Positions 44,628-53,310 of a stretch of 64,000 nucleotides of DNA are shown here, piece after piece. The DNA comes from Pararhizobium capsulatum DSM 1112 (lineage in GTDB: Bacteria; Pseudomonadota; Alphaproteobacteria; Rhizobiales; Rhizobiaceae). Below the pieces are notes generated by a model. The model was not told the DNA's origin. It ran no database searches and saw only the letters and a program-made list of their open reading frames with translations. The DNA lies in assembly GCF_030814475.1 (NCBI RefSeq), contig NZ_JAUSVF010000003.1, forward strand, positions 310,001 through 374,000, in the 5' to 3' direction. Numbering within the stretch: the stretch's first letter is position 1; each line of letters begins with the position of its first letter. The translations under genes were made by a program, and so were the position numbers.

Positions 44628-45247
44628 GCTTCCAGAACTTCTGTGATCGTCCGAACCAGCGCATAGAGGCGCTGCTCGATGAGCGTCGGCACTTCACAGA
44701 CATACGTCAGGGATTGAGCCCGTTCCTGGAAGATGCGCGTGCGAAAAATCAGGGTTTCGTTGCGCCGATCAAGAGCAAGCTGATCAGCATCTGGCTTGGC
44801 TCGCAATGCATCCACCTCTGAAGCCTCGTGCCTGAGAAACGCCGCCATGTCCCTCTGGCCGCGGGCGTAGCGGCCGATACCGGAAATGACCTGCGAGCGC
44901 TCGCCATTCATATGATCGAACAATCCCTCGACCAGCATCGCCATGCGCTCTTTCCGCTCGCCTTCCGACAGGGTCGCCGCAAACAAACGGATTTTCTGCT
45001 GCGCCTCCGGCAACGGCAGGCGACGGGCCGCCAGCTCCGGGACCAGCGCATGGAGCGTGGCATCCTTCGCCCAGTCAGCGGCCGCTTCAGGCAGCGCGGG
45101 GCCATTCCATATCTGACCAAGCGACAGCTCCGGCACCTTGCGCTGGATGCATGGCCAATTGGGGTCGTCACCCTGTGCGGCAAGCATCGGGCCGCCAAGA
45201 TTGGCCGTGATCGTCAGAGCGACAATGAAAAGGGCTGTCCATCTCAT
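44621..45247 (-). CDS. Putative periplasmic protein of the PQQ-linked exporter operon
   Basis: 208 residues from the ATG at 45247 (MRWTALFIV), which overlaps the permease stop (TGATG). Signal peptide about 1-25; the mature part is helical (DPNWPCIQRKVPELSLGQIW, AAADWAKDATLHALVPELAA, EGLFDHMNGERSQVISGIGR). No known domain recognised. It is the last gene of the six-gene leftward set. The long upstream frame to 45664 is an artefact. Confidence 0.7.
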   Translation of the reverse strand: MRWTALFIVALTITANLGGPMLAAQGDDPNWPCIQRKVPELSLGQIWNGPALPEAAADWAKDATLHALVPELAARRLPLPEAQQKIRLFAATLSEGERKERMAMLVEGLFDHMNGERSQVISGIGRYARGQRDMAAFLRHEASEVDALRAKPDADQLALDRRNETLIFRTRIFQERAQSLTYVCEVPTLIEQRLYALVRTITEVLEAK

Positions 45248-46119
45248 CAGGCATTTCCTCCGGGATCTTGCCTGCGGCCGAGCAAACCGCTGGAGGGATC
45301 GTAGGCGAGAATTGCACCGCCAAGAAACAGCATGGCACACGCCACGACCACCGCCAGAGATTCCCAGTCGATCTGCCCGTACAGAGCAAATCGGACAAGT
45401 TCCACCGCGTAGGTAAACGGATTGGCAAGACAGATCTTGTGGAGCAACGGGCTCGATTCCTGGATACGCCAGAGCGGGTAAAGAGCCGAAGAGGCAAAAT
45501 ACATTGGGAAGATCACGAAATTCATGATCCCCGCGAAATTCTCCAGTTGCTTGATTATCGAGGACAGCAGCAGGCCGAGGGCGCACAGCATCAATCCCGA
45601 CAAAAACAATGCGGGCATCGCCATGAGGTAGCCTGCAAATGACGGCCTGACGCCCCAGAACCACGCAACAGCTAAGAAGACATAGACCTGGAGGATAGAG
45701 ATCGCCACACCGGCGAGCAATTTTGAAACCAGCAGGAACCAGCGCGGAAACGGGCTGACAAGAAGTGTCCGCATATTCCCCATTTCCCTGTCATAGACCA
45801 TGGAGAGCGACGACTGCATGCCACTGAACAACAGGATCATGCCGCACAGGCCTGGCGTGATGTACACCTCGTACAACACATAGGTCTTATAGGGCGGGAT
45901 GATGGAAACGCCGAGAACCTGGCGAAATCCCGCGGCAAAGACGAAAAGCCACAGAAGCGGCCGGACCAGCGAGGAGATAAAACGTTCGCGCTGGTTGAGG
46001 AAGCGAAGCCCCTCGCGGACAAGGATTCCTCCGAGGCAGACGAGATATTGGTGGAATCTGAAACCAGGTAGCGATCCGGCCAGCGGGGCCTGAACGGTCG
46101 CCTGCGCATGGTGCCCCAT
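45247..46119 (-). CDS. ABC-2 type exporter permease
   Basis: 290 residues, about six spans. The pattern fits ABC-2 transporters: YITPGLCGMILLFSGMQSSL, SMVYDREMGNMRTLLVSPFP, then FPMYFASSALYPLWRIQESS. ATG at 46119 overlaps the ATPase stop. Paired with the ATPase it forms a complete exporter of unknown cargo. Similar ABC-2 pairs accompany PQQ ethanol or methanol dehydrogenase loci, where export of a lipid, polymer or toxic product has been suggested. Confidence 0.85.
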   Translation of the reverse strand: MGHHAQATVQAPLAGSLPGFRFHQYLVCLGGILVREGLRFLNQRERFISSLVRPLLWLFVFAAGFRQVLGVSIIPPYKTYVLYEVYITPGLCGMILLFSGMQSSLSMVYDREMGNMRTLLVSPFPRWFLLVSKLLAGVAISILQVYVFLAVAWFWGVRPSFAGYLMAMPALFLSGLMLCALGLLLSSIIKQLENFAGIMNFVIFPMYFASSALYPLWRIQESSPLLHKICLANPFTYAVELVRFALYGQIDWESLAVVVACAMLFLGGAILAYDPSSGLLGRRQDPGGNA

Positions 46120-46907
46120 CACGCCGTCCCCTTCCCGGCGGAGACCGGAGCCAGCCCGACCAATGCGGCAAATGCCTCGCGGATGCTGGTTGCCCCCGCT
46201 GAACGGACGACCTCGTCCACCCTGTCATTTGCAAGGACCCTGCCTTTGTCCAGAATGACGACATGATCGCTGTCACCGACTTCATCGATCAAGTGGGTGG
46301 CCCAGAGAACGCCGATACCGTCGGTGACCACCAGCTTGCGAATGATCGCCAGGATTTCTGCGCGCGACTGGATGTCCAGCCCGACTGTTGCCTCGTCGAG
46401 CAGAAGCATTGGCGGCCGATGCAGCAGCGCCCGGGCAATCTCAATCCGCCGCATCTGGCCGCCTGAAAGACCGCGGGCCTTGTCGTGCACACGGTCGGAC
46501 ATGTCGACCTGCGCGAGCAGCGTTTCGATGCGGGCACGGGCGGCGGCACGGCCGATACCATGCAGCGCGGCATGGTAGGACAGGTTCTGGTAGACACTGA
46601 GGTCGAGATCGAGCGTGCGCGCCTGGAAAACGATGCCCAGGCGACGCAGCGCTTCACCAGGCGCGCGGCCGATATCGTTGCCGAAGATGCGGATCGAGCC
46701 ATGGCGCATGCCGTAGAGATGACTGATCAACGAAAACAGCGTGGTCTTGCCGGCGCCGTTGAGGCCGAGCAGCACTGTAAACCGGCCCGCAGCAACCGAA
46801 AACGAGACCTCGGACAAGGCCTGTTTACGGCCATAGGCGTGACTGACACCCGCCACGTCAAGTGCTGCCGGCAGGCGCATTCCCTCTTCGGATTTCACAT
46901 GCTGCAT
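46119..46907 (-). CDS. ABC exporter ATPase
   Basis: 262 residues from the ATG at 46907; GGGAGG lies upstream, so the further TTG start is less likely. Walker A LLGLNGAGKTTLFSL, signature LSGGQMRRIEIARALL, Walker B MLLLDEATVGLDIQSR and H-loop WATHLIDEVGDSDHVVILD. Partner of the ABC-2 permease encoded next. Confidence 0.9.
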   Translation of the reverse strand: MQHVKSEEGMRLPAALDVAGVSHAYGRKQALSEVSFSVAAGRFTVLLGLNGAGKTTLFSLISHLYGMRHGSIRIFGNDIGRAPGEALRRLGIVFQARTLDLDLSVYQNLSYHAALHGIGRAAARARIETLLAQVDMSDRVHDKARGLSGGQMRRIEIARALLHRPPMLLLDEATVGLDIQSRAEILAIIRKLVVTDGIGVLWATHLIDEVGDSDHVVILDKGRVLANDRVDEVVRSAGATSIREAFAALVGLAPVSAGKGTA

Positions 46908-46965
46908 GGCGTCCTGTCCTCCCAAGATCGCTAAGATTACCGATATTCCAGCCCATTTCCGGGTT

Positions 46966-47445
46966 CTATTTGATCGTGATCGTGCCCTTCATGCCCTTGT
47001 CGGCAAGATCGGGGACCGACCACGTGTAGACACCTGGGCGGACCGTCGTGAACTGCACTTGTATCGTGCCTTCTGAATCGAATTCGAGCCAGGCCGGCGC
47101 GCCGTTCATATGGACTTCAAGATCGTTGATGACGATCTGGTTCATCCAGACATTACGAAACAGGTCGGTGGCAAACTTGTACTCAAGCCCTGCCGCCGAG
47201 GTAATCTTCCAGCGGTAACCCTGCCCGGCGATCAGCTTGAAGTCTTTCTGGTTGACCGTAAAACTGTCTTCGGCGGATCCGAGCATCAATTCGGGCACGT
47301 CCTTGCTGGCGCGTGCGACCTGCTCGGCAACGGCGGCGGGGGCGGGGTCACCGTCATCGTCGTCCGCCTGCTGAGCAAAACCAGGGCTTACAAACAGCGG
47401 CGATCCAACGAGAATTGCAAATACCAGAGACCTACATCCATGCAT
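46966..47445 (-). CDS. Secreted cupredoxin-like or Ig-like protein of unknown function
   Basis: 159 residues from the ATG at 47445, which has AGGGAGG 8 bases upstream (a GTG at 47454 is also in frame). Signal peptide (LVFAILVGSPLFVSPGFAQQ). An acidic linker (DDDDGDPAPAAV) is followed by a beta-rich domain with YRWKITSAAGLEYKFATDLF and QVQFTTVRPGVYTWSVPDLA, then KGMKGTITIK. The end recalls plastocyanin-like domains (PGxYxWxCP...HxMKGxIxV), but the copper ligands are not all there: the expected Cys and His are replaced. It is probably structural or an electron-transfer relic. Confidence 0.65.
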   Translation of the reverse strand: MHGCRSLVFAILVGSPLFVSPGFAQQADDDDGDPAPAAVAEQVARASKDVPELMLGSAEDSFTVNQKDFKLIAGQGYRWKITSAAGLEYKFATDLFRNVWMNQIVINDLEVHMNGAPAWLEFDSEGTIQVQFTTVRPGVYTWSVPDLADKGMKGTITIK

Positions 47446-47489
47446 GCTACTCACCTCCCTATGGTTTCAAAATTCTCTTGCCCGAGCCC

Positions 47490-48467
47490 TCAATTTGGAG
47501 ACACCACAACTCCCCAAGGCATGGCACCAACTGTTACCGACTGGACTGGTTCGTCGGTTGCAACATCAATGAAGGTGATGTCGTTGGAAACACCATTGGT
47601 GCTGATGATCGTCTTCTGGTCGGGCGTAAATGCAAGTTGCCAGACGCGCTGGCCGACAAGAACATAACTTTCGACTTCGTAGCTCTCTGCATTGACCACC
47701 GCCACCCGATTGGCTGGCCCCAACGCGATATAAGCCTTCTTGCCGTCCGCGGTGATGCGAATTCCAACCGGCTGGATCGCTTCCGCCCGCAGACCGGGGA
47801 TCGCGAACGTGATCTTGTGCTTCACTTCGCGCGTCGCGTTGTCGATCACCGTAACGGTACCGCCGATCTCGGCACTGACCCATATTTCAGAATTGTCGGG
47901 CTTGAACTCGGCGAACCGAGGGCGGGAATCCACGAGCACATTGTCAGTTATCTCGTTGGTCGCCGTGTCGATGAAATGGGCCATGTTGGTGGTCTCTGAG
48001 GTATTGACCAGAGATTTCCCGTCCGGGCTGATCCCCATACCTTCGGGCTCGACGCCAACCGGCACCTCCGCCTTCACGTGCTTGCTTTCCAGATCTATGA
48101 CGGTCACGAGATTGTCGTCCTCGTTGGCGACGTAGAGCGTTGTTCCATCCGGCGAGAGCACGAACAATTCAGGATCAGGTCCCGATGGCAGCGACCCAAC
48201 GATCGCGTGGGTTGCGGTGTCGATGATCTCGATCGTGTCGTCGTCACTCGCACACAGATAGACGAACTTGCCGTCGTGGGAGATCGTTATGCCGCGCGGC
48301 CGCTGGCCGACTTCGATGGTGCGGACGACCTCCTTCGTGTCCGAATCGACCACCGTTACCGTATTGTCCTTCTCGTTGGAGACGTAGACCATGTATGCTG
48401 CGGCGGGAGTTGGCTGCAACCCGGTTGCGGCAAAACCGGCCAATAGAACAAACAATCCTCGTCGCAT
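47490..48467 (-). CDS. YVTN-type beta-propeller protein (PQQ-associated)
   Basis: 325 residues with a signal peptide (FVLLAGFAATGLQPTPAAAY). Seven or so blades repeat the YVxNxxxxTVxVxD pattern, for example MVYVSNEKDNTVTVVDSDTK, LYVANEDDNLVTVIDLESKH, IWVSAEIGGTVTVIDNATRE and GVSNDITFIDVATDEPVQSV. A TAGGAGAA site precedes the ATG. Proteins of this type are often annotated as PQQ-dependent catabolism-associated beta-propellers. It lies between a solute-binding protein and a small secreted protein in the same operon. Confidence 0.85.
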   Translation of the reverse strand: MRRGLFVLLAGFAATGLQPTPAAAYMVYVSNEKDNTVTVVDSDTKEVVRTIEVGQRPRGITISHDGKFVYLCASDDDTIEIIDTATHAIVGSLPSGPDPELFVLSPDGTTLYVANEDDNLVTVIDLESKHVKAEVPVGVEPEGMGISPDGKSLVNTSETTNMAHFIDTATNEITDNVLVDSRPRFAEFKPDNSEIWVSAEIGGTVTVIDNATREVKHKITFAIPGLRAEAIQPVGIRITADGKKAYIALGPANRVAVVNAESYEVESYVLVGQRVWQLAFTPDQKTIISTNGVSNDITFIDVATDEPVQSVTVGAMPWGVVVSPN

Positions 48468-48500
48468 CCGGCTTCTCCTATTTTGTCTGGCTCGGCCAAG

Positions 48501-49745
48501 CTATTTCAGTACGCATTTCGTCTCAGGCTGATCGACGCCCAGAGTATCCAGCTCGGACACCTGGTGAAGGAATCCTTCCTGCGGCGACGTCGATACGACC
48601 GAGCGGCCATCGCCCAGGAAAATCGGCTGGCGCAACTGCCAGTTCCATTTCCGGAAGGTCAACTTCTGCCCTTTGAACGCCGCGATGGAAAAATCATCCG
48701 AACGGATGAAGGCGGCGATCTTGCCGGGGTCCGCGCTATGGGTCCGGGTGGCAGCCTCCCCGACTATTCTTGCAGCCGTCCAGGCCGCCATATCCTTTGA
48801 CAGCATCCGCCTGCCATTGGCCTTGAGGAAACGGTTCTGGATTTGCGTGCCACCCCATTGCTCGCTGGCCGGGTGCCATGCGGAGGGAACAAGACCGGCG
48901 GATCCCGCCACGGGTCGCGGGATCCAGGTCCGGAACGGCAGGTAGGTCCCGAAGACTTCGCTTTCGTCCGCGACAAGCAGCACATCATACTCTGGAAGGT
49001 CCTGCGTGAAGACAGGCATTTGCCGCTGAATCTGGACGATGCCGGAATCCGTCCGCCGCGCTGAGCCGGTGTCCTTGAACTCCTTTTCGGCAACGATCTC
49101 GCCACCGAAACGCGTGGCGGCACGGCGGAGCGCATCGGCAAAAAGCCGGTCGCCCTCATGGGAACCGTATACCAACGCCCACCGACGCCACTGTTTCCAA
49201 ATGAGGTACTGCGCAAGACCGTCAGCCAACATCGAGCGGGTGGGTGCGGTGTGGAAGATGTTGGCCCTGCATTCCTCTTCGCGCAAGCTGTCGTCGGTAG
49301 CGCCAACATTGAAGATCAGCACATCCCGGTCGCGGGCAAGATCGGCGATTGACAGAAGCTGTGCGGCCGAGAGATCCGCCAGCAGGTAACGGGCGCCCTT
49401 GGATACCATGTCGTTGAAGGCGGGAACGACATCCGAATTCGGCTTCACCTCAATCACGTCAAGCGTAAAGCGCTGATTTAGGAAGGTCCCCGTGGTGTTA
49501 TTGTCGCCAATGGCGGTGTTTGCGCCGGCAATCCCGTCATCACGGGGCGGCACATCCAGGACGGAGAGCGCCAGCTCAGGAGCATAGGCTCGAAGATACC
49601 CGATTCTGATTTCCGAGACGTGTTGTTCAGCCCGCGCCGGCTTGGCCGGCTGGGAAGTTTCCTGGGCAGAGACCCCTGAGAAGGGCAACGCCACGAGACA
49701 GGCTGGAATGAACAAGAACAGGAAAAAGCGCACCGCATATCCCAC
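48501..49745 (-). CDS. Periplasmic ligand-binding protein (branched-chain amino acid receptor-like)
   Basis: 414 residues, GTG start at 49745 or a GTG 4 codons later. Signal peptide (FFLFLFIPACLVALPFSGVS). Periplasmic-binding-protein type I fold: EIRIGYLRAYAPELALSVLD, RFTLDVIEVKPNSDVVPAFN, NVGATDDSLREEECRANIFH, KQWRRWALVYGSHEGDRLFA. It has no importer permease; instead an exporter lies downstream. This matches binding proteins linked to PQQ alcohol dehydrogenases. It could sense or deliver a substrate for the dehydrogenase system. Divergent from pqqA. Confidence 0.85.
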   Translation of the reverse strand: MGYAVRFFLFLFIPACLVALPFSGVSAQETSQPAKPARAEQHVSEIRIGYLRAYAPELALSVLDVPPRDDGIAGANTAIGDNNTTGTFLNQRFTLDVIEVKPNSDVVPAFNDMVSKGARYLLADLSAAQLLSIADLARDRDVLIFNVGATDDSLREEECRANIFHTAPTRSMLADGLAQYLIWKQWRRWALVYGSHEGDRLFADALRRAATRFGGEIVAEKEFKDTGSARRTDSGIVQIQRQMPVFTQDLPEYDVLLVADESEVFGTYLPFRTWIPRPVAGSAGLVPSAWHPASEQWGGTQIQNRFLKANGRRMLSKDMAAWTAARIVGEAATRTHSADPGKIAAFIRSDDFSIAAFKGQKLTFRKWNWQLRQPIFLGDGRSVVSTSPQEGFLHQVSELDTLGVDQPETKCVLK

Positions 49746-49895
49746 ATATTCGACAAAAAACGTCCATCTCCGACGCTGATCGGATACGTCAAAATTATCG
49801 GTGCCGTGGGCACCTTAGCTCAGAAACACTGGATTACAACCGAAAATAAGAGTGTGGCGGCCAAGAATTTATGAACATCCCGGGGGTTGGATACG

Positions 49896-49907
49896 GCGCA
49901 ATTGCGC
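49896..49907. promoter_or_regulatory. 12-base palindrome upstream of pqqA
   Basis: GCGCAATTGCGC is perfectly self-complementary, 44 bases before the pqqA ATG, in the gap between divergent operons. It overlaps CGGCGCAAT, which also occurs upstream of xoxF. Candidate operator for coordinate control. Confidence 0.4.
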
Positions 49908-49951
49908 GTATGATGGGGATGGCCGAGATGGCCCTTTGTGAGGAGGAACTT

Positions 49952-50047
49952 ATGAAGAAGACGTGGACGAAACCGGCTATGTGCACTGTTGCCGTTGGGA
50001 TGGAAATGTCACGTTACTTTCCGGCTCAGCTACCTGCAAAAAAATAA
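49952..50047 (+). CDS. pqqA: PqqA, precursor peptide of PQQ
   Basis: 31 residues, too short for standard gene calling. The sequence contains VGMEMSRYFPAQ, in which E-M-S-R-Y gives the conserved Glu and Tyr spaced E-x3-Y that are joined to make PQQ. GAGGAGG lies 6 bases upstream of the ATG. It is followed by a hairpin and then pqqB. The peptide is crosslinked by PqqE with PqqD as carrier. Confidence 0.95.
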   Translation: MKKTWTKPAMCTVAVGMEMSRYFPAQLPAKK

Positions 50048-50059
50048 TCCGCCTGTACC

Positions 50060-50084
50060 GCCTCATCCGGACCCCGGATGAGGC
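50060..50084 (+). terminator. Hairpin between pqqA and pqqB
   Basis: GCCTCATCCGG-ACC-CCGGATGAGGC is a perfect 11-bp stem with a 3-base loop, 12 bases after the pqqA stop. No strong U-tract follows, so it likely attenuates. In methylotrophs pqqA message is far more abundant than pqqB and later genes, which this structure would explain. Confidence 0.65.
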
Positions 50085-50144
50085 ACCCCTCGGACACACT
50101 CAAGGGCCGCGGCGTGCGGTACGCTTCGGCGGGGGAAACGTACC

Positions 50145-51083
50145 ATGCGCGTGAAGATTGTGGGATCAGCCGCCGGAGGCGGCTTTCCTCAATGGAACTG
50201 TAATTTCCATTTGAGCCGGGCAGCGCGAAAGGGCGTGTCAACCGTCCGTCCGAGAACCCAGTCAAGCCTAGCCGCAAGCGCCAACGGAACGGACTGGATC
50301 CTTTTCAATGCGTCTCCCGATATTCGCGAACAGATAGCCGCCACACCGGAACTGCAACCTTCCGAAAGCGGTCCCTTACGCTCCAGTCCGATCTCCGCCG
50401 TGATTCTGACAAACGCCGATGTGGATCACATCGCCGGTCTCCTGAGTCTGCGGGAACGAGAGCGCTTCGTCATCTATGCCACCGGTCGCGTGCTTGCCGT
50501 GCTGGAAAAGAACGCGATCTTCAACGTGATCGATCCCGCATTGGTCGAGCGCCGCGAGCTTGCCATCAACAGAGTTTCACCTGTTCTCAACTGGCGACGG
50601 GAGCCCACGGGGATCACCGTCGAAGCTTTCCCGGTTCCGGCCAAGATCGCTCTTTTCCTGGAGGACGAGACGAAGGCCGACAGCGGCTTCGGGACGGAAG
50701 AAGGTGATACGATCGGCCTGAAGATCACGTCGGAGACCGGCGGGGTCGCCCTTTTCTACATTCCCGGCTGCGCCCACATCGACAAAGGGCTGAAAGCGCG
50801 GCTGCGCCAGGCCCCATGCCTTCTCTTCGATGGGACAGTCTATACCGACGATGAAATGATCACGTCAGGCGTCGGTTTCAAGACGGGCAAGCGGATGGGA
50901 CACCTGCACATCTCCGGCCCCGACGGTTCGATGGCATCGCTGGCCGACCTCGCGATCAGGCGCAATATCTATGTTCATATCAATAACACCAATCCCATCC
51001 TGGACGAGCAATCGCCAGAAGCAGCGGCGGTGAGGCAGAACGGCTGGGAGATCGGCTATGACGGCATGGAGATCCAGTTGTGA
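50145..51083 (+). CDS. pqqB: PqqB, PQQ biosynthesis hydroxylase
   Basis: 312 residues, metallo-beta-lactamase fold. VGSAAGGGFPQWNCNFHLSR opens the protein, LTNADVDHIAGLLSLRER carries metal-site residues (the family has Asp-His here), GCAHIDKGLKARLRQAPCLL and MGHLHISGPDGSMASLADLA follow. It hydroxylates the crosslinked Glu-Tyr. It ends in a GTGA overlap with pqqC. Confidence 0.95.
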   Translation: MRVKIVGSAAGGGFPQWNCNFHLSRAARKGVSTVRPRTQSSLAASANGTDWILFNASPDIREQIAATPELQPSESGPLRSSPISAVILTNADVDHIAGLLSLRERERFVIYATGRVLAVLEKNAIFNVIDPALVERRELAINRVSPVLNWRREPTGITVEAFPVPAKIALFLEDETKADSGFGTEEGDTIGLKITSETGGVALFYIPGCAHIDKGLKARLRQAPCLLFDGTVYTDDEMITSGVGFKTGKRMGHLHISGPDGSMASLADLAIRRNIYVHINNTNPILDEQSPEAAAVRQNGWEIGYDGMEIQL

Positions 51084-51838
51084 ACGAGTATGCAGACGCA
51101 GCACAAGGTGGGCTTGCTCCCGATACGCTGGAGACGGTCCTGCGCGACATCGGCGCTTCCCGTTATCATAATCGCCATCCTCTCCACCGCATGATGACCT
51201 CCGGCTCGCTCTCGAAGGAGCAATTGCAGGCCTGGGCATTAAACCGCTACTGCTACCAGGCCGTTATTCCGCGCAAGGATGCGATGATCCTGGCGCGTGC
51301 CGAGGACCCCGCCTTTCGCGCGGAGTGGCGAAAGCGGATCGAGGATCACGACGGCAGCGACGGATGGAACGGAGGAATTGCCCGTTGGCTTAAGCTTGCA
51401 ACGGGTCTTGGGCTTGCCCCCGAACTGGTGGTCAGCGAGCGAGGCGCGCTGCCTGCTACACGGTTTGCCGTTGGCGCCTATCTTTCCTTCTGCACCAACA
51501 GAAGCCTGCTGGAGGCGGTTGCCTCCTCGCTCACCGAGCTTTTCTCGCCCATGATCATCAGCGAGCGCGTGCCGGCAATGCTTGCGAAATACGACTACGT
51601 GACCGAGGATATTCTCGAATATTTCCGCCCCCGCCCCGCGCAGGCATCGCGCGATGCGGATTTCGCCCTGTCCTATGTTGTCCGGCATGCCGACACGCCC
51701 GAAAGACAACAGGCGGTGATCGACGCGCTCGTCTTCAAATGCGACGTGCTCTGGGCTATGCTGGATGCCTTGGAACAGGCGTATGGCGATCACGGCCACA
51801 TTCCGCCAGGCGCCTTCGACCCGAAGCGATCACCATGA
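51080..51838 (+). CDS. pqqC: PqqC, final-step PQQ synthase
   Basis: 252 residues, cofactorless oxidase that closes the ring and carries out the final eight-electron oxidation. RYHNRHPLHRMMTSGSLSKE near 30-50, LNRYCYQAVIPRKDAMILAR, EDHDGSDGWNGGIARWLKLA and YDYVTEDILEYFRPRPAQAS are PqqC signatures with the active-site His, Tyr and Arg. GTG start at 51080 overlaps the pqqB stop, and its own stop overlaps pqqD. Confidence 0.95.
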   Translation: MNEYADAAQGGLAPDTLETVLRDIGASRYHNRHPLHRMMTSGSLSKEQLQAWALNRYCYQAVIPRKDAMILARAEDPAFRAEWRKRIEDHDGSDGWNGGIARWLKLATGLGLAPELVVSERGALPATRFAVGAYLSFCTNRSLLEAVASSLTELFSPMIISERVPAMLAKYDYVTEDILEYFRPRPAQASRDADFALSYVVRHADTPERQQAVIDALVFKCDVLWAMLDALEQAYGDHGHIPPGAFDPKRSP

Positions 51839-52131
51839 GGCAAGAACGCACACGCACCATGCTTTCATCTGGATCTGCCCCGGTCCTGAAGCCGCATGTT
51901 CGCCTGCAATACGATCCAGTCCGGCAGGCTTGGGCTGTGCTTTCCCCTGAGAAGGTCTTCTGGCCGGATGAGGTCAGCCTCGACATTCTGAGGCTATGCG
52001 ACGGCAGACATTCGGTGACGCAGATCCTGGAGGACCTTGCTGTACGATACGACGCGCCTCATGACGAAATGGAAGCCGACGTGGAAGCCTTTCTGCAGGA
52101 ATGGTCCGATCGATTTCTGGTGGCGCTATGA
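51835..52131 (+). CDS. pqqD: PqqD, peptide chaperone for PQQ synthesis
   Basis: 98 residues from the ATG at 51835 (ATGA overlap with pqqC); the longer open frame starts within pqqC. RiPP recognition element: VLKPHVRLQYDPVRQAWAVL, SPEKVFWPDEVSLDILRLCD, SVTQILEDLAVRYDAPHDEM. It binds PqqA and presents it to PqqE. Separate pqqC and pqqD here, rather than a fusion. Confidence 0.95.
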   Translation: MRQERTRTMLSSGSAPVLKPHVRLQYDPVRQAWAVLSPEKVFWPDEVSLDILRLCDGRHSVTQILEDLAVRYDAPHDEMEADVEAFLQEWSDRFLVAL

Positions 52132-53276
52132 GCGGCCCCCTGCTTCCGCCGATCGGCATGCTGGCCGAACTCACGCATCGATGTCCTCTGCAATGCCCCT
52201 ATTGCTCGAACCCGGTCGAGCTTCTGAAGGCAAACCGCGAAATGACGACGGAGAGCTGGCTTGCCCTATTTGACCAGGCGGCCGATCTCGGTGTCCTGCA
52301 AATCCACCTTTCCGGCGGCGAACCGACGCTGCGGACGGACCTCGAAGTACTGGTCGGCCGGCTTGCGGACCGTGGCGTCTATACCAACCTCATCACCGCC
52401 GGCGTCGGGATTCCCGAAGGGCGTATCGATGCGTTGGCCGAGGCCGGATTAAATCACGTACAGATCAGCTTCCAGGGTGCTTTCGCCGTAACCACGGAAA
52501 AAATCGGCAATCATCGCGGCGCCCATGAGAAGAAAGTCGAGACCGCGGGTCGCGTGCGGGCAGCCCGCCTGCCGCTGACCATCAACGCTCCTATCCATCG
52601 CCACAATATCCAGGAGGTACCTGCCTTTATCGACCTTGCCCTGGAGCTTGGCGCAGAGAGACTGGAGATCGCCAACGTGCAGTATGCCGGTTGGGCGCTT
52701 CTCAACCGCAACGCCCTGATGCCCGACCGCGCGGCGGTAGAGCGCCAGGTGGAGGTGGTCCGCCAGGCCCAGGAGAAGCTATACGGTATTCTCACCATCG
52801 ATTTCGTCACGCCCGACTATTTTGCGATCTATCCTAAACCCTGCATGGGAGGATGGGCCCGCGACGCATTTGTGGTTGCGCCGGACGGATCCGTTCTTCC
52901 TTGCCACGCAGCAAGGACAATCCCGAACCTGGCTTTCGAACGCTTTGGAGAGAAAGACCTCGCCGCAATCTGGCATCATTCCCCGGCATTCAACGCCTTT
53001 CGCGGCACGGACTGGATGCTCGAACCATGCAAGAGTTGTGATCGGAAGGAGATCGATTGGGGCGGATGCCGCTGCCAGGCCATGGCCATCGCCGGCAGCC
53101 CGCACGCCACCGATCCCGCCTGCATCAAATCGCCTGTCCACGCCCGGATGGCGACCCTGATCGAAGAAGCCACAACCGTCGCTGACAGTTCCGATTTTCA
53201 ATACCGGCGCATCGGTGGTCGCGCATCCGGCCCCGAGCATGTCGCCCCTGCTGTGATCGCCGATCTCCTACCGTGA
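52128..53276 (+). CDS. pqqE: PqqE, radical SAM Glu-Tyr crosslinking enzyme
   Basis: 382 residues from the ATG at 52128 (ATGA overlap). The radical SAM cluster motif is in ELTHRCPLQCPYCSNPVE (CxxxCxxC), GGEPTLR is the SAM-binding motif, and the SPASM cysteines appear in GSVLPCHAARTIPNLAFE and CKSCDRKEIDWGGCRCQA. It forms the carbon-carbon bond in PqqA. Last gene of the operon; pqqF/G proteases are not present nearby. Confidence 0.95.
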   Translation: MSGPLLPPIGMLAELTHRCPLQCPYCSNPVELLKANREMTTESWLALFDQAADLGVLQIHLSGGEPTLRTDLEVLVGRLADRGVYTNLITAGVGIPEGRIDALAEAGLNHVQISFQGAFAVTTEKIGNHRGAHEKKVETAGRVRAARLPLTINAPIHRHNIQEVPAFIDLALELGAERLEIANVQYAGWALLNRNALMPDRAAVERQVEVVRQAQEKLYGILTIDFVTPDYFAIYPKPCMGGWARDAFVVAPDGSVLPCHAARTIPNLAFERFGEKDLAAIWHHSPAFNAFRGTDWMLEPCKSCDRKEIDWGGCRCQAMAIAGSPHATDPACIKSPVHARMATLIEEATTVADSSDFQYRRIGGRASGPEHVAPAVIADLLP

Positions 53277-53310
53277 CATGCTGAGATTTAAGTCGGGCCC
53301 CTGAAAGGCT

